64,000 bases of DNA. Source: Sweltsa coloradensis (lineage: Eukaryota; Arthropoda; Insecta; Plecoptera; Chloroperlidae). Below, piece by piece: positions 47,269 through 62,000 of this stretch. Under the pieces are notes generated by a model. It made no database searches. It was not told the DNA's origin and saw nothing but the letters and a program-made list of their open reading frames with translations. The stretch spans positions 62,001 to 126,000 of the forward strand of contig JAMZAV010001848.1 of NCBI GenBank assembly GCA_024449915.1. Reading direction: 5' to 3'. Each line of letters opens with the position of its first letter. The first letter of the stretch is position 1. The position numbers and the translations under genes were made by a program.

Positions 47269-50200
47269 TTTATTTATGTATTTAATACATCAGAAAAGCG
47301 TCATAGTCGTCTACTATAAAACCCATGTTATGTTAAACCGTTAACAGATTAATTCAATCGATCAGTCAATATTAGAACAGAGACTTGATGTTGCGTTCTT
47401 GAAAACAACAAGAAAAGTGGTGGTTATTGACAACCACGCAGAACTGGACAGTAGGCCTAACGGGTGGTATTTGCAGGACAAGAGTGACTCGTCCCCACGA
47501 TGGGACACAGTATTAAACGTATTATAGAGGACTTTTTCCTCGCGTCCAAAATGGTTAAAAATTAAACAACGGCTAGTTTGTGCCGAACTGCATTCTTTTT
47601 GCGTTCGCTTCTGGTTTAATTTTCCACGTTTTTTCCCACAAAAAAAAACTCCACGGAGCAACAATATGTCTTTGGTACGCTTTTCCGGTACTACGTTGGA
47701 CCGTCAACGTCGTCCCGGTTGTGCAAAAGAAAATCAAAATCGAAGCCCTTTTAATTTTTTTGAAAAAATTCGAGAAAATTTTTTTTCCAGGGTTTTCGCA
47801 ATTTTTTCTGAAGTCACATTTAATAGGAGACGTTATAAAGAAACCCAATCCAATTTCTTTGGTCACGCGCCCCGTTATTTCGAGCCCAAGGAACCAAAAT
47901 CGGACAAATGGGTACATTTTACCTTTTTCACGATAGAACACGAACACGAACATATACAAACACAAAGTTCATCAATTCTACACTTTAAACCCGGGTTTTA
48001 ATAATTTTGGACCAAGTTTTTCTTCTGAAAAATTTAAGGAGCGGTACGGGTGGAAAAGTCGACCAAATTTTGTGTGATACTTACGGGCTGCGCTTTTAGT
48101 GCGACCCCTTTGGGTTTCCTTTTTTAATTGCCATTGATCCAGAAAGAAATAAAATTTATTCTTGAGTGCACCCATCTCTTCGGCCAGAGTATTTTAGTTT
48201 TCTTTTGGGTCCTCAGCAAGAGAGCATCTTTTCCCCCCCTGCTTCTTTTAGCAACGTTTTTTTTTTGGTATATGATTTTAACATCATTTGACAAAGATAA
48301 ACAAACCCTTTTTAGACGATGGATTTGATTCTTCCAAAATACCGGTATGGTTTTTTTATTTCTGCTGCTCTATAATTTTTGTCTTCCTTTCCCAAAGGGA
48401 GTAGTTGAATTCGACCCGGTTTATTTGTTTGGCATAGAGGCACTTTGCTTTTCTGCGTCGCTGCCATTACTGCGACCTCGACAGCCCCACAATTACCTGT
48501 TTATCTGCATTGCCCGAATCATTCCCCCTCAAAAGTGTCAGGGCAAGAACATGAAAAATACCCCTTTTTGGCGGCCCAAAAAATATACAAAACGACTATC
48601 CGCCGTAAAACAGTTAGCAGTATTAAACACATTAAAAAAAAACTTACCACATATTCACAACTTTTATTTCCATCACTTCCATTCAACAATATATTAAAAT
48701 ATTTTTGCTACATTTTGTTTCTTTAGGTCCCTGCAGTTCCCACAATTTTGGTTTTTATTTAAAGGGAAATTTGTTTTTTTTTATAAAAAAACCCGATATC
48801 CTGTTTGGGTTTTGGGTAATTTTTTTGTGGTTGTCATAAAAAAAGTTGGGCCCCTACCCCTTTTTTGTTTGGGTCGTCGTTATATTTTGACATTGTTTGG
48901 TCCTCTTAAGTTTTTTTGTTTTTTAAAAAAACCAAATTTTCTTAAGACTAAAACAATAACATTTAACAAAAAATCGTTCCTCTTGGACAAAACCAATTAG
49001 GGGGGAACGGACCTTTCACAAAAAAATGCTGTTGCTGCTAGGCCTAAATCACTGACATTTTTGGATATGACACGTTTTCTTCTTTTTTTTACAAAAATAA
49101 AATCAACCCAAAAACGCTACCGCCCTCTCAAGGGAACAATTTCGATTTTTTACACTTGCATTCCGGACGAGTAAAAAAATAAATTAAAAAAAATTTAAAA
49201 CAATTTTTTGTAATGAATTTTAGTATTTTCCCAAAAAATAGCCCCAACATGCACCCAGGGGGGACACATTAGTTTATTTAAATGGAAAAATTTTTTGGGG
49301 AACCCCAAAAACATGAGTTTTTACAGCTGTAATAAAATGGGAGAAAAGTATAAAAACTAAGAGCGTGTTTTTATAACACATAATATTTCCAAAAAAAAAG
49401 ATGGGGTCGTAAAAAATTTGTTCCGGAATGCCAGTGTTTACCCCAAAATTTTTTTTATCCCTACAGGATCAGAAGAAAAATCCCCCGGTGAAAAATTTCC
49501 TACGGGTCTTAATGGTCAGGGATTGATTGGTGTATTAGTGCACCATATGCAGGACTAATATATGTAATTTTCCCAAAAATTTTCCCACAATGTTCCCCGG
49601 GGGGACCAGATTTATGTTATGTAACTGCAAAATTTTTTGAAGAATCCAAATATTACTCAATTTTTTTCGCTGTAAACAAAAGTATAGAAAATGTATGAAA
49701 ACCTAGAGCGTGTACTATATGCATATGCCCAAAACAAAATGGGGTCGTAAAAAACTTAGGCTCGGAAGGGCAGAAATGTCTACCCCCAAAAAATTATCCC
49801 TAAGGTATATCCCAATAGGATAAAAGAAAAAAAAATCCATCGAGGTTTTGAAAAATTCCTACTGGTTTAGGGGGGCCCCGGGGCGGGGGATCATGAACTC
49901 TGGTGAGTTTTGATGGGCCCCCTCCTTTTGAAAACCGTGTAGGACATAACAGTATGGTCTTGCGTAGAAGTATAGTGCTGATTCTTCTTCTTTCTGGGAT
50001 GTTGTCTTTTTCTGTTATTTTTTACATCTGCTGGCCAATTCCATGACTGCGAAGAACCACTGGGGGTTCCGGCCACCACAAGTCAGTTCAGCAAAGTAAA
50101 ATGTTTTTTATTCCTGTGAAATGAGATCCGCTGGATTGTCATTTAGATAAACGTGGTTCCAATCCCCGATTTTGGTAACGGGGGGGTTTTTCTATGGGAA

Positions 50201-51735
50201 GAGTAAAAAGTATTCCAGGGGGGGTGATTGCGAATGTGGTATTTTAAAAATTTTCAGGTTTTAAAAATGGAAGAGTTTTCTGAAACAAAAGCTTGGCAGT
50301 AATTCGCTCCTAAGAGATCTAGGGTGGCGCCCTTCTTTGCAGGAGCCTCCTCCTTTACTTGGAACTAACAGATGGGTTAATTTTTACCCCGTTTATTTTT
50401 TTAGTTGATCTAATGCACAAGGAGCAACCGTATGCCTTTTCCGACGCACCGAAAAAAAACCGTGAAAAATTGAAAGATTTTTTTTGAGTTCCCTTTACAA
50501 GTACTGTCTGTCAACTTAATGCGTTCACATGTGGGGAAAAATTTTAGTATTTAAGAACTTGCCACTCAAAGGAGAGTTCGACAGAATTCATCATCCCCCT
50601 GTAATTATGTAAAACATAGTTTCCGTAGAAAAAAAACATATGAGATAACTATGGGGAAATCGCAAGTCCAGGGATCAAAATGGATGCTACTAAAAGACAA
50701 CACAACTCTTTTAGTAACCCTTTTTCTATTAGATTTACATGGGTAAGTTTTTGGGGAAAAAAAAAAAGAAATTTTAACAGTGTTGGGTTTCCCGATAGTA
50801 AAATGGGTTTTTAACTCTCTTCCTGTTTTAACTCGAAACGTAGGCTGCATCTCCCCGTTTTCTATTACTCAAACCGTTCTTCTTGGGCCCAGTACCCGAG
50901 CGAAGAAACCCTTTCATTTCCAAGGGATTATCCATTGACCGCAAGTCGGAGTGAAGTAATTTAAAAGAAGGGTGTCCGGGTTTAGGTAGGACCAAGTAAG
51001 ACAACGGTTTGGGTTAGTGTTACAGTTTAGTAAAGGCTGGGGGTTAGAGCTCCACAATTAAGGAGTGCAAAATTTGTTCCTCTTTAGTTGCAAAACATCG
51101 TCTGATTGTTGGGAACCGCTGTGTGCATCGACAAAAAAAAAATCTCTTTGTGATTTCCGCCCCCCCCAGGGTATTTTTCAAATTTCCTTTTCCGCTAGTT
51201 TATTCAAAGATCTATTTGGGCGAGAAAATGGAAACTGATGCGTACCATAAAATTTTATTTGTACCTGGAAATAAACCCACGGATCAATAAAAAACTTGAA
51301 CTTGAACTTAGGGGGCTGGTCGGGGTGACTTTCTCCATAAAATTCGTTGAAGACCGGCATTTTCCCAGGTGAATATTAATTTTGGCGGTAGGACCTACAC
51401 CTGGTGAGTCGGCTGTAAAAAACTATTTTCATGTGTCCTGAATCGAAGAACGATAGAGTAAACTTTTGGGTCCAACCATAAGAGTTCCGTTTAGGGGGAC
51501 TGTTTTGGTATTTTTGGCAAAACCCCAATCGAATCAACTCTAGTCTTGGTTTTTGAGCAAATGGTTGAAAGTCAGATTTTTTTTTTTTAGTTTTTAGGTC
51601 TCCGTCGAGAAGTCTTGTCTGCAGCCACGATCGTATGCCGTTTTACGGGGGGGGGCCCCCGGGGACCCAACACGATGAAAACATCAAAATCGTCAACACC
51701 AAAAGTTTTTTAAAGGGTTACCAAGATTTAAAAAA
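47269..51735. other. No recognised feature; poor-quality sequence
   Basis: From about 47.6 kb on, bases look smeared into homopolymers (runs of A, T, C and G replacing mixed sequence), giving chance open frames such as 47573-47965 and 47580-47936. No domain, splice pair or repeat copy could be identified with confidence. 49200-49320 and 49550-49660 look like two related copies about 340 bases apart (tttagtattttcccaaaaa against atgtaattttcccaaaaat, then ccccgggggga). Confidence 0.4.
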
Positions 51736-51739
51736 TATT

Positions 51740-52262
51740 TTTAAAAAAGGCCCCTCACGGACCCCACCCCCCCGGCTCGATATTTTCTGCTCCATTTTTT
51801 ATGCTCTTCAAATAAAAATTCGTATTGTAAACCCCTTGTAAAACACGGTTTTTGGCAGAAAATTAATTTTTTGTAAGTTGTAGGGCAAGAAATAATTCAA
51901 AAAATTTTTTGTCGGGGTCTTTTGTCAACTTTCTAGGGGAAAACTTGGGTGGGGAAAATGATTTTTTTCCAAAGCAAAAACTTTTAGTTTAAAAAAAATA
52001 AGGGGGTTTTTTAATTTTGTTTTTTAAAAAAAAAAATCTAGGTTGGATTCCCTTTTGCAAATTTTTTGCGTTGTTAACAGCATCTATCTTTTGGGTCCTT
52101 GCAGACGTTAGGAAAATCGGTCGAGTAGTTTTTGCCCCTGACCTCGAACCACAGAATACACACATACATACACGCAAAAAAAACACATGCACACAGACAC
52201 AACGAAGGTCGAAAATTTGCCATAGAACCCTTTCGTCCCTCACCGTCCAATGATAATTCCTC
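51740..52262 (+). repeat. Dispersed repeat R3 (copy 2)
   Basis: Aligns with 16960-17450 in the same orientation (ttttttgtaagttgtagggc, ttttagtttaaaaaaaata, taggttggattcc, gttaacagcatctatct, acacacatacatacacgc, ccgtccaatg) but with strong homopolymer smearing. The open frames over it are chance. Confidence 0.6.
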
Positions 52263-55087
52263 ATATCCCATAAATGTCCATATTGTTCTCAAATTCTGGG
52301 TGTTTCTTTAAACTTACGCCCCAATTGGGTTTGAACCTTACTTTTGCTTGCTGGCAGGAGTTTCACCCAGTTGTCTATGTAGTTTTTGGGGGAAAAAAGT
52401 CCACCCAAATCGCCATTTCGTCCCCCGTGTGGTATTTTTTTTTTGAAAAATGCGATTCAAAAAATTTTGTAGCTTTTTCCTCAGTTTTGGGGGATGAGTT
52501 GATCTCCCCCATTTCCCCAAAAAATCGTTCAATCGGTGTTAGGTTGTTTCCTTTTTTCAAAAAAAAAACATGAGGTCACCCATTTATTTTGGGTTCAAGA
52601 TCATTCGGCATTTTTATACCTCCATAAACCAACCAAGTCTGTGTTTTTTTTAGCACTGGAAAGATCCTGGTACCTGTGGTTTTTTAAGCTTTTTTGGGTC
52701 GGGGGAAGAATGGAAAACACAAAATCAGCTCCAATAAAACATATCGAACGTCCATTTCATGGAAAATTTGGGTCAGCTAGTTGAATCCCTTGGGAGATTC
52801 CCAAAGTGACTGCCCATGTATGCTGATTTGGGATCTGTGCAGTATTGGACAATACAAACCAAAAATTTTAAGGTTTTTCCTTATAAATTTTCTCACTTTG
52901 ATGAAATTGAACGGATGTTTTGTGAACTTGGCTTTTTTGCTGAAAAAAACCCTTTTTTACCCCCTTTTATTTTTACACGATTGTAACTTTTTTGAGCTTA
53001 AGTCTAAAACTTTGTGACGAAATTGGGTTTGGGTACCGAGTAATCAATGCCCTAATTTGTGTAGTTATCCATTGAGTCCGAACCCCACATTGCACTTGAC
53101 AACAGAACTGTATTGCATTCTGGGTTTTTTGCAACATGACAGGAGCCTTGGGCATCCCTGTTTACATGATTGGCGATGATTGCCCCGCTCGTTTTCTATT
53201 AGTGGTGTCCTTTTTTTTTTTTTGGCAAGACTGGCTTTCTTGACGGTTTTTACAAATTTTTTGATGTTAATGTAGGTGTCTACAATTACAAATTTTGCAA
53301 TTTAATGATTCGGGGGACCTTTAAATGAAAGCCCAGCTCGCAGGGGAGTTGAACAAAAAATTTTTTGTCCTGTACACATTCTCTCCACTGCTGTTTTTTC
53401 TGCTGCAATGAGTGTTTTTTCTAAAAACATGGGTGAAAGGGGAAAAAACAACATTTTTTTCTTAACCGACATGAAACTTCCCGATTTTGAGCAGCCATGT
53501 ATTGTTTTTGGGCTTTTAAAAACACCTTGTCGACTGTCCCCCGATGTTAAGTTGCTACTAGAAGCGTTTATGTTTTTTAAGTTGGGTCGGGATACTCAAA
53601 AATGTGAGATCTGATTTTGGTGGGAAAGATTGTCGAGATTTCCCTTTTAATCCCCCCCCCTTTTGTGAGTTCTTGTAAGCCCTAAAAAATCACTGTGACA
53701 CAAGAATTTTTCACCCAAATGGTAGAGTTGAAGACAGATTAGATTCCCAAAAACTTTTTTTATACAAAGACGCATTATTGACAAAAGATATCCTTGTAGC
53801 CAATTTAAACCCTTTTTAACCCGAAAATGGGGCCCCCAAAAACTAGTTAACGATGTTCCCAAATCGCCTGAAACGGGAAAACCTCTTTTCTTTATTTTGT
53901 GTTCCAAATTCTTTAGCCACCCTTTTTGGCTGAACTTCGAAACTCTGAATTGGTTGGTCCAACGAAGTTTTTTCAATCCACGTGGAGTAATTTTTACTTT
54001 CAGAATTCCTTGTGAATTGCTATTCATACTCCAAAAATCAAAGTAGTACGGCACTGTTAAGACGCGCTAGGTGGGTGGACCCCTGGAGTTTGACCGCAAC
54101 CCTTTTTCCGTTTCGCTGTTTTGGAGAAATGGGATCTATATCGTCTTCAACTCTAGATAAAAATTCCATAGCCTTGAGCGCATTAAAATTACGCAAATAC
54201 TATTCACAAAACTCCCTTTCATCGGGGAGTTAATTTCCCTTTGAACTGCCTATGGGTTAAAAAAAGTCCCCTTGGTAAGTAGTGCTATCAGTTTTTTTTT
54301 TTTGTACTTATCCTTTAGTAACTGCCAAGCTCTTGGAATTTAAATTGACGCAGGTAGGAAGTTTTTTGAATTAACTGAAATGCTTGGCCCTTCAAGGATG
54401 ATAACGGGAAAGGGAAATTTTTGAATGGCCCTGACGTCTGTTTTTATAAACCATAACCGTGAAAGAATCAAATTAAACCAAATTTACTACTTTATTTTTT
54501 TAAAACTTAAAGTTCGCTCTAAAAAAAAAATACCCCTTTTCCCCAATGTTACCACTATGAATGTTACAACTGACAAAAATTCTTGCCCTGCCAACTTAAA
54601 AAAAAAATTTTAAACTGAAAAAAAACGTTTTTTGCAGAGTTTTAAACACAATTGGATTTGATGTGAGGGCATAAAAGATGGAGGGAGGCATATGGACCAA
54701 AGTGGGGTCCGTAGTGGCCCTTTTCAAAATCATCTTTTGGGAATTTTGGTATTTTAAATTTTTGGTGTTGACGTTGACGATGTGAATTGTTTTCAATTTT
54801 TTGGTCTCGCCCGCGGCCACCTGATAAAAGAAACCAGTGGGGCAGACAAGTCTCGCTTGATACCCCTGCAGAGCAGCTAGCATGCATGCTGCAGCTGTGC
54901 AGCTAGAAAGTTCTCCCATTGCGGGATTGTGTGGAAAAGTGGAGATCGGGATGTAAAAAAGCAAAACATGACAACACATAGACTGAAGCCCTTTGTTTAA
55001 ATTGACTTTTAAAGTTCACACTTTTGCACGTTTACAAAACAAACTTTAACGAATATATGCTATGTGAATAAATTTAAAGAGATAGGG
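52263..55087. other. No recognised feature; poor-quality sequence
   Basis: Smeared sequence without domains. The GC-rich stretch 54800-54920 contains AGCATGCATGCT, a 12-bp palindrome, but no gene. The open frames 53647-54054 and 54596-54979 have no recognisable protein. Confidence 0.4.
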
Positions 55088-56017
55088 TGCCAACAGCTTC
55101 CCTTAAAATGGAGTAGGCGCGCCGCGAAAGATAACATAAACATACAACATAAAAACTACATAATCAAAACGTTTTCGGTCCAGGGACGGTGACCTTCCTC
55201 AGTGAGTGTAGAGAGAGAGACTGAGTTGAAACAAAAACTGGGTACGTTGGTTAGGGGTGAGGGTAGTGAATGAGTGTGGATTGGGCTGCATCACCCCTTT
55301 ACCCAAGATCTCCACCAGAACATTCCCAATAAGGTTGCATTCAGCGGCCCCCCAAAATTGGGGGACTTGCTGGGGAGAAAATCCGAGAAACCCAAAGCGG
55401 AAACTGTGGGCATGGGTCCTCCCCTTGGACCGACCCAGGTGCAAAACTTGCCCCCTGCTGAGCCTGTCAGGATTCACTGCCCCCCTCACCACAAGACCTA
55501 CAAATACACAAAAAACAACACCTGTGGGCCAGCAAGTGGTTACCCCAAATTAAGTGTACGCAATGACCTGCTGAATAATTGGGTTGACCACCATCACACT
55601 ATGCATGAGGATGAATGGGGACAGGCAGGGCGTGCGAGAAGAAATTTGGGAAAAACCAGTGGGACTGCCGCTTATGGGCTGGGCCTACCTTTTATGACCG
55701 TTTCACAGCCGTGTCATAAGGTCGTCCCCCCCTACCAACAAGCGGGAATTTGGGCCCACCAGTGGATCTGCCAATACCGCCAAACCAAATTTAAAAAACC
55801 CACGGGATTCTTCTCCCCTTCCCCCCCCCCTTCTTGCCCCAATCCCCCTACCCCCTCACCCCTCAACAGCTACCTAGTTTTAGTTCAACTCAGTCTCTCT
55901 CCTAACTCACTGGGAAGGTCACGGGGGACCGAAAAAGTTTTGATTTGTAGTTTATTTGTTATTTTTTGGGTTTCATGTTATCTTTCCCCGGCGCCTACTC
56001 CTTTAGGTAAACTGTTG
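55088..56017. mobile_element. Inverted-repeat element with about 170-bp arms
   Basis: The left arm 55088-55262 and right arm 55848-56017 are inverted copies: ggagtaggcgc, gaaagataacat, cggtcc...gtgaccttcc, gagagagactgagttgaa and gaggggtgaggg. The line aaacgttttcggtccaggga then gtgaccttcctcagtgag resembles terminal sequences I associate with Penelope-like elements, which is a weak link. The interior of 585 bp has a long open frame (55274-56071, His/Pro/Gly-rich) that runs out through the right arm. I see no known domain in it and would not call it a gene. Confidence 0.6.
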
Positions 56018-59000
56018 GGGGACCCCATCTCTTTTGTCATTCAAAAACCCCAGCCTTTTGGATTCCTTTGAAAAACATACGAATTAATGGTAGTGCATGT
56101 TTTTACTAAATTTTCATTAATAAATGAACCCAGGAAAAAATATTTGGGGAGGACAACCAAGGTAAAAATTTAACAGTGATGGTTTTTAGTTCAACTGTAT
56201 TTTATTTTTAAGTAATGAACTAATTATATTGACCAAAATGAAAATATTGGTCTTCAAAAAGAATCCAACGGCCCCAGTTCGGTGTATAAAATTTCAATTA
56301 AATGGAATAAAACATTAATTGTACAAAAGATCAAAATATTTTAACCAATGTGGGTTTTGCTTATGATTGGCCCACATAGGTGGCCAATACATAACTGGAA
56401 CGCAATAATTTAACAGAAAACAGCTAAAAAAAAAAGGGGGGTACACCTAACTATAGTTGGCATACAATAAATCAAGGTACCTTTTGGAAATTATTTGCCT
56501 AAATGCCATAGAACAGCACTAAAGTTGCATCATGTAAAAACATTAACTGCTCAAAGGGTTCCAGTAGCCAGCCCCGAAGCCTCTGTTAAGCTGCCCCATC
56601 AAGTAAACAGTCGCAACAGAAATGCGCAATAATTTAGAATGTGAAAAAAAAATCAAATTGAATGATAAACTAAAGATAAAAAACAGTCATATGATTTTCC
56701 CACCCTTTAAATACTTAAACTTGTACAAAAAAGGGTATAAATGAGTGTAAAGTTAAAAAAAAATAAATGCTTAAATTGGGATGGAGGACAGTAGTGTTTG
56801 AAATTTAAGGTCAAGCGTCAAAATGATTTGGGTTATTTTTTAGTGTTTTGTCACACTTACAATTTAGCTTGCAGTTTCAAGCAATACTTTCAAACACAAA
56901 ATGTGGAAGATTTAAAAACATTTAAAAAACAAAAATAATATAAAAAAATTAATTTTTGGGAAAGTAAGAATAAATCATAAAATGTAGTAAAACATCCTAG
57001 TGCCTTTGATTCCAAAATTTCCCTTTTTTGGCCTCAATTTTGTCTACAAAAAAAACCAACACTAGAATGTTAAGGAATTAAACCCAAATTCCATTTTTTA
57101 TGGTATACTACTAAAGAAAAAATAAAGATTCCCTTTTCACAAGTGGGATATAATGTGCAGACAAGGAAATTTCCCCTTTTTTGTATAAAAAAAAAAAAGG
57201 TGTGGCCAACACAAACGGGTTATCTGTGCTAGATAAAGGGGTTCCTCAGGTTTTCTAGGTCCCCGCCAGCTAGCGTAATGGAAAGTTATATGTGGGAAAA
57301 CAATTTCGAGCTATCTGCATTCTTTCGTTGGAACCCCCATAAGAGATCTTTTACTATTTTAAAATAAAATTTTAGAAATTACAAACCCCCACTTCGGGGG
57401 TCCCTTGACCACTAGACCCAAATTTAACAATTCTCAATTGTTGGTGCTTATATATCTAAAGGGGCTTTTAAAAATTTCCTGAATTGTATTAAATACAGTA
57501 TTATAAAATACACCTAAAGTGATCTAGAAATACTTAAACTAGCTCCGTTTAAAAAAACCGCAAGTTTTTTCTTCAACCCAAAAATATTCATTCCAAGTTT
57601 GTTTTTTGTCAGTATCCATATAAGGGAAAATCATAATCACTTGTACATGAAAAGCTATCTGCAAAGACAACTGCAGTAAAAAAGAAAATACAAATTTTAA
57701 AAAAATCAAATAGCGAGATTCATGTGAGAATCTGTGAGAAAGTAAGGGAAATCAAAGCGTTGTGAGCGACAGGGAAAAATCATAACTCACCAAGCAAGCA
57801 CAAAACCAATAGGCACTACACATTACAAAACTGTAAAGACAAATCGGCTGCTTTTTCCCGGGAAACTTTGAAAATTGTGACTAAACATTTTTGATTGTGC
57901 TTGTTTCTTTTTAGGGATGGTTTTACTTTTTGCTGAACAAGTCTGAAGAGGGGATACTAAAAGAAAAAACAAAGTTGCATTCCCCAAAACGACTCCCGGG
58001 CCCCTTAGAAACGGGAACAGAGTTATGCCTTTTCCGACGAGACGGCAAAGTGCTCCATTTTTATGTTAGTGAATCTTTTATTTTGTTTGTGCTATTCAAA
58101 GGTTTGTATGTATTTTGCACCACTCTTGTTTTGGGTATCAATAACTTAAGCTCACATTACAAATTGAAAATTTAAATTTAAAAATAGTTTTTAGATTTTT
58201 TCAAATTCAATTTTACCTTTCAATAAGGTTTAGAAAAATACGCCTTAAATGCATCTTGTCAACTTTGGAGATAAAAACAATGGTTTTAGAAAAATAAAAT
58301 TTTTCACTACTTTTAGCCTCCTTGCTTATAAAATTCAGATGCAACTTTGTAAAAAGACAGGAAATTTTAGAGTGCCTAAGATAATTAGTTTAAATATTTT
58401 GTAGATATATTCAACATTAACGATTCACCTCGAAGCGAGACTGGAAAAATCCGGGCATCTCACTGTGTTTAAAAAGCCTAAAAAAAAGAAATTCAAAAAT
58501 AAATACATAAAATAAAAAAAAACACAATTAAAGTACATTGAAGAAACAAAAAATACCTAATTGTAAAGATACACATAATTGTAATCTATACCGGTACCAA
58601 AAAATTCAGTACTCGCAATTGTTAGATACAGGTACTCAGCCAAATGAAGTATTCATTAGAAAAATATGGATGACTTCCCGCTAGCTTGAAAGACTACACC
58701 ACTCTATGCCCCTCCATAGTTACCATTCAGATCAAAATTTTAATTTCTTCACAAAAAATGTGAGCACATTTTCCATTTAGGGGATACCGGCCCACCCCCT
58801 TTGACTTATATGCTCCTTTTCTTTCTTTTGTTAAAAAAAACATTGCAAAAGGAACGGTAGGCTCTAATTAGATGTGTAAAAAAATTATAAAATATATTAA
58901 ACAGAACAAAAGACAGAAGGCTGCAAACAAAGCGCAGGTGATGCAAAGAAACACAAGTACATACATAGTAAAAATTCCTTTTTTTGGTTGTAACTTTTGT

Positions 59001-62000
59001 AATGGTGGCTCGGAACATTGCAATCACTATGCTGGATTACATAGACGGAGAAACCAAGTTTGGGCCCAGCACATGTTCCACGTTCAAACAAATCCCGTTG
59101 CCCCTTTTTTTAAATAAATAGTGGGCAAATGGTAGAAGAATGGTCCTGCCAACTAGCGTGGACGATTTATTTTGGCCGCACTGTTAATCTATTTTGAATG
59201 CTAGCTACTGGGAAAATGTTTTGCGCTGGCAGCACTTTTTATTTTTGGCCTGCGCTCTGCTATTAAATCGGTTTAAAAACTTAGATTGTGCCCCCTAAAA
59301 AAGAGCTATTTAGAATACAAAATTAAAATAAAATTAATCTGAACTTGGTTTACTTAAAGGATATTATTTACTGAAAAACACATATAGTAGACAGTATTGA
59401 TCTTTTCCAAAAACCCTGGAAAAGACATTATGTTAGCGTTACACGAAGCAGCACACACGGGATCAGGCCCATCATCATAAACCCATCTTCTCAACAACTG
59501 AGAGAGTTTTCTGGTATGGACGTGCATTCTACCCTTTGTGACTGTAGCATGGGTAAAATTTTCAATCACGATACGGGACTGGATTTGATAATATACACCG
59601 AAAAGTTCTCTTTGTGAGGGTGGGAAGCCCGAGCTGGGGGGAAAACAAGACTGGGGGACCCGGGTATACTTACGCCAAATCTAGCTACTACCAAACAAAC
59701 CCGCGTATAATTTAAAGGACCCATGCAACTTCTGGCATGGTACATTACCAAAAACATACGGGTTTTAAAACAAAAGCAAATTGTCCCATAGCCAAAAAAT
59801 TTAAAAATATTCTTCTCACCACTATCTAAAAAAAGCACTTGAACAAAATTTATGCACTTGCCTGACCAAAGTGCACTCTCTCACACAACCCAACATATAC
59901 ATATCAAAGTAATTACTACTGCCACAAAACATACCTTTGAATTCTCTAACTTTGATTTATATACCCGTTGTTGAACAAAATTTCCACTATTGTGGTAAAT
60001 TTACCGGGGACTTCATGCGAGTAAGGGAACACAGACACGGAGTTCCGTGAAAGCTCGGAGACTTATAACACTGCATAAAAATCAGTGCGTACCTACATAG
60101 GCTATAACATGTACCCTCCAATCTGCACATTGCCCATTTTGCGAATAAAAAATACACCATCTGCAACTGTAGGAAAGGGGAAATTTCCCCACGTATAACA
60201 TTGATTGATGATTAGTGCCCCAATACAAAAAGACAATAAACAACACATCAGTCTGGGGCCGCATTATTGCAAGTAATGCCACCGTCGCGGTCTTTTTTTA
60301 CGGGGGTTAAAAAACTTATAATTTAGCAAAAAAATTTTAAAAAAAAAATACAATCATATGTAAAGGATAAAACATTACCGTAGTATGTACTTCCCAAAAA
60401 TGCAACAAAATATAAAACATTTACATACTTACTTTTTGTAAAAACATAAAAATAAACTTTCAAAAGCTTCAAACTTAAAAAGGGTTCAAACCTTAAAGAG
60501 CAAAGAGCGGAAATACATTAAAAACCCCTTCCCCTGCAATACCAAGCATGACATGTATTGCGGGGGTAATGCTTGTACGCAGGCTACTATATTTGCAATT
60601 TTGTTCACACATCCACCAATTGTGAAGACTGACTTCTTTTCACACAAAATTTTGTTATTAATAAAAATGGCCACCGAGTGTCAAAATAACATTTAGATCA
60701 ACTAAAAATGTCATTTAAATTTTAAACAGAATCGAAGTTGCACACGATGCCATTTCCAAATCTTGTTTTTCTTGCCTCGTTCCCTTTGCAATCGAACGCG
60801 GTGTGCCCAAACAGCTCAGGGGGGGGGGAGTGGCTTCTGTCCAACGTCCGATCATGGGTCCCCCCAAAAAACACCCGAAATCGCTTCCCCCCCGGGCGAA
60901 AATGCGTACGTCTTCATCACATCAACCAAAAAGCGTATCAATGCTGGCGATACGCCGAAGTAAAAAGGTTTCTCAAAATGCACACATTAAATTCTTTCTA
61001 ATGAATTGACGAAGCCACTACCAAGTCAAATAAAAATAAAATAAACATTAAAATATGGTTTTTTAAAATATTTCACAGGGTAGAGTAAAAAACCTCCTCT
61101 TTTTTTCCTGTCCATGCCCCAAAAACCCACAAAAAAAAAAATTTATAAGTCAATTTTTTTGTTCAGCAGTGTTAATTTAAAGGTGTAAAAAATGTTAGCC
61201 TCGGGGTTTATGGGGATGCCCAAGACCCATTGCTAACCCTATGATTTTACGTTTTTATGAAAGTTGAGAGTTGGATGGGAAGTTTTTCCCCATATACCCA
61301 AAAGAAGTATTTTTGTCATGAGATTGGGACCAACCTTTGGTCCAATATGGGGGGACTTTTTTTTGTGGGGTTTTGGCGACATGAAGCGTACATTTGGAAC
61401 GTTCATTTGCCATGGTTAGCACATAAGGCAAAAGTTTAACAGATGTTATCTTTTTGTCCACATCCTTTTCCCATATCTCCCGAAACACAAAAGGATCCAC
61501 AATCAAAATTAATAATTTATAGTTTGGATAAAAGGAACATTGATTGGTAATCTTTCCAAAAAAATCAAAACTCACAATAAGTAAAACATAATTAAAAATT
61601 ATTAACTAGTAAAAATAAATTTTAAAATCGATAATTGTTGGGGGCATATTTTACAGAGTAAAAAAGTGTAAAATATTTTCAAACTTTTTCAATTCCCGCA
61701 CCAATACAAAGTCGAAAGTCGGCACTGCAAAAAAAACTTGAAAAACCCGCTGCGGGACCATGACATTCAGAGTCTCCGAGTTTCCTTCTTGTGCTCGCCG
61801 GCCCACGCCATTACCCGTAATCTCGTCTACTTGCCCTCTCTTTGCGTTGACCAGTGTTTGTAGCGATCTGCACATCGGGGGGTTCGTGGATCGAATTTTT
61901 AAATTTAAAAAAATTGCCGGACAAAGGAATTATTGTGCATCTTCAAAATTTCAAATGTAATCAGGGCGTAAATCTTCACAAAATGCTGGGAGAGGTTTTT

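Noticed and set aside
55274..56071. A 265-codon open frame as a gene
   Set aside because: It runs from the interior of an inverted-repeat element through its right arm into unrelated sequence, has no known domain and lies in smeared sequence.
57260..57420. tRNA-like unit
   Set aside because: Box-like words occur on both strands but no order of arms or repeated copy supports it, and the sequence is of poor quality.
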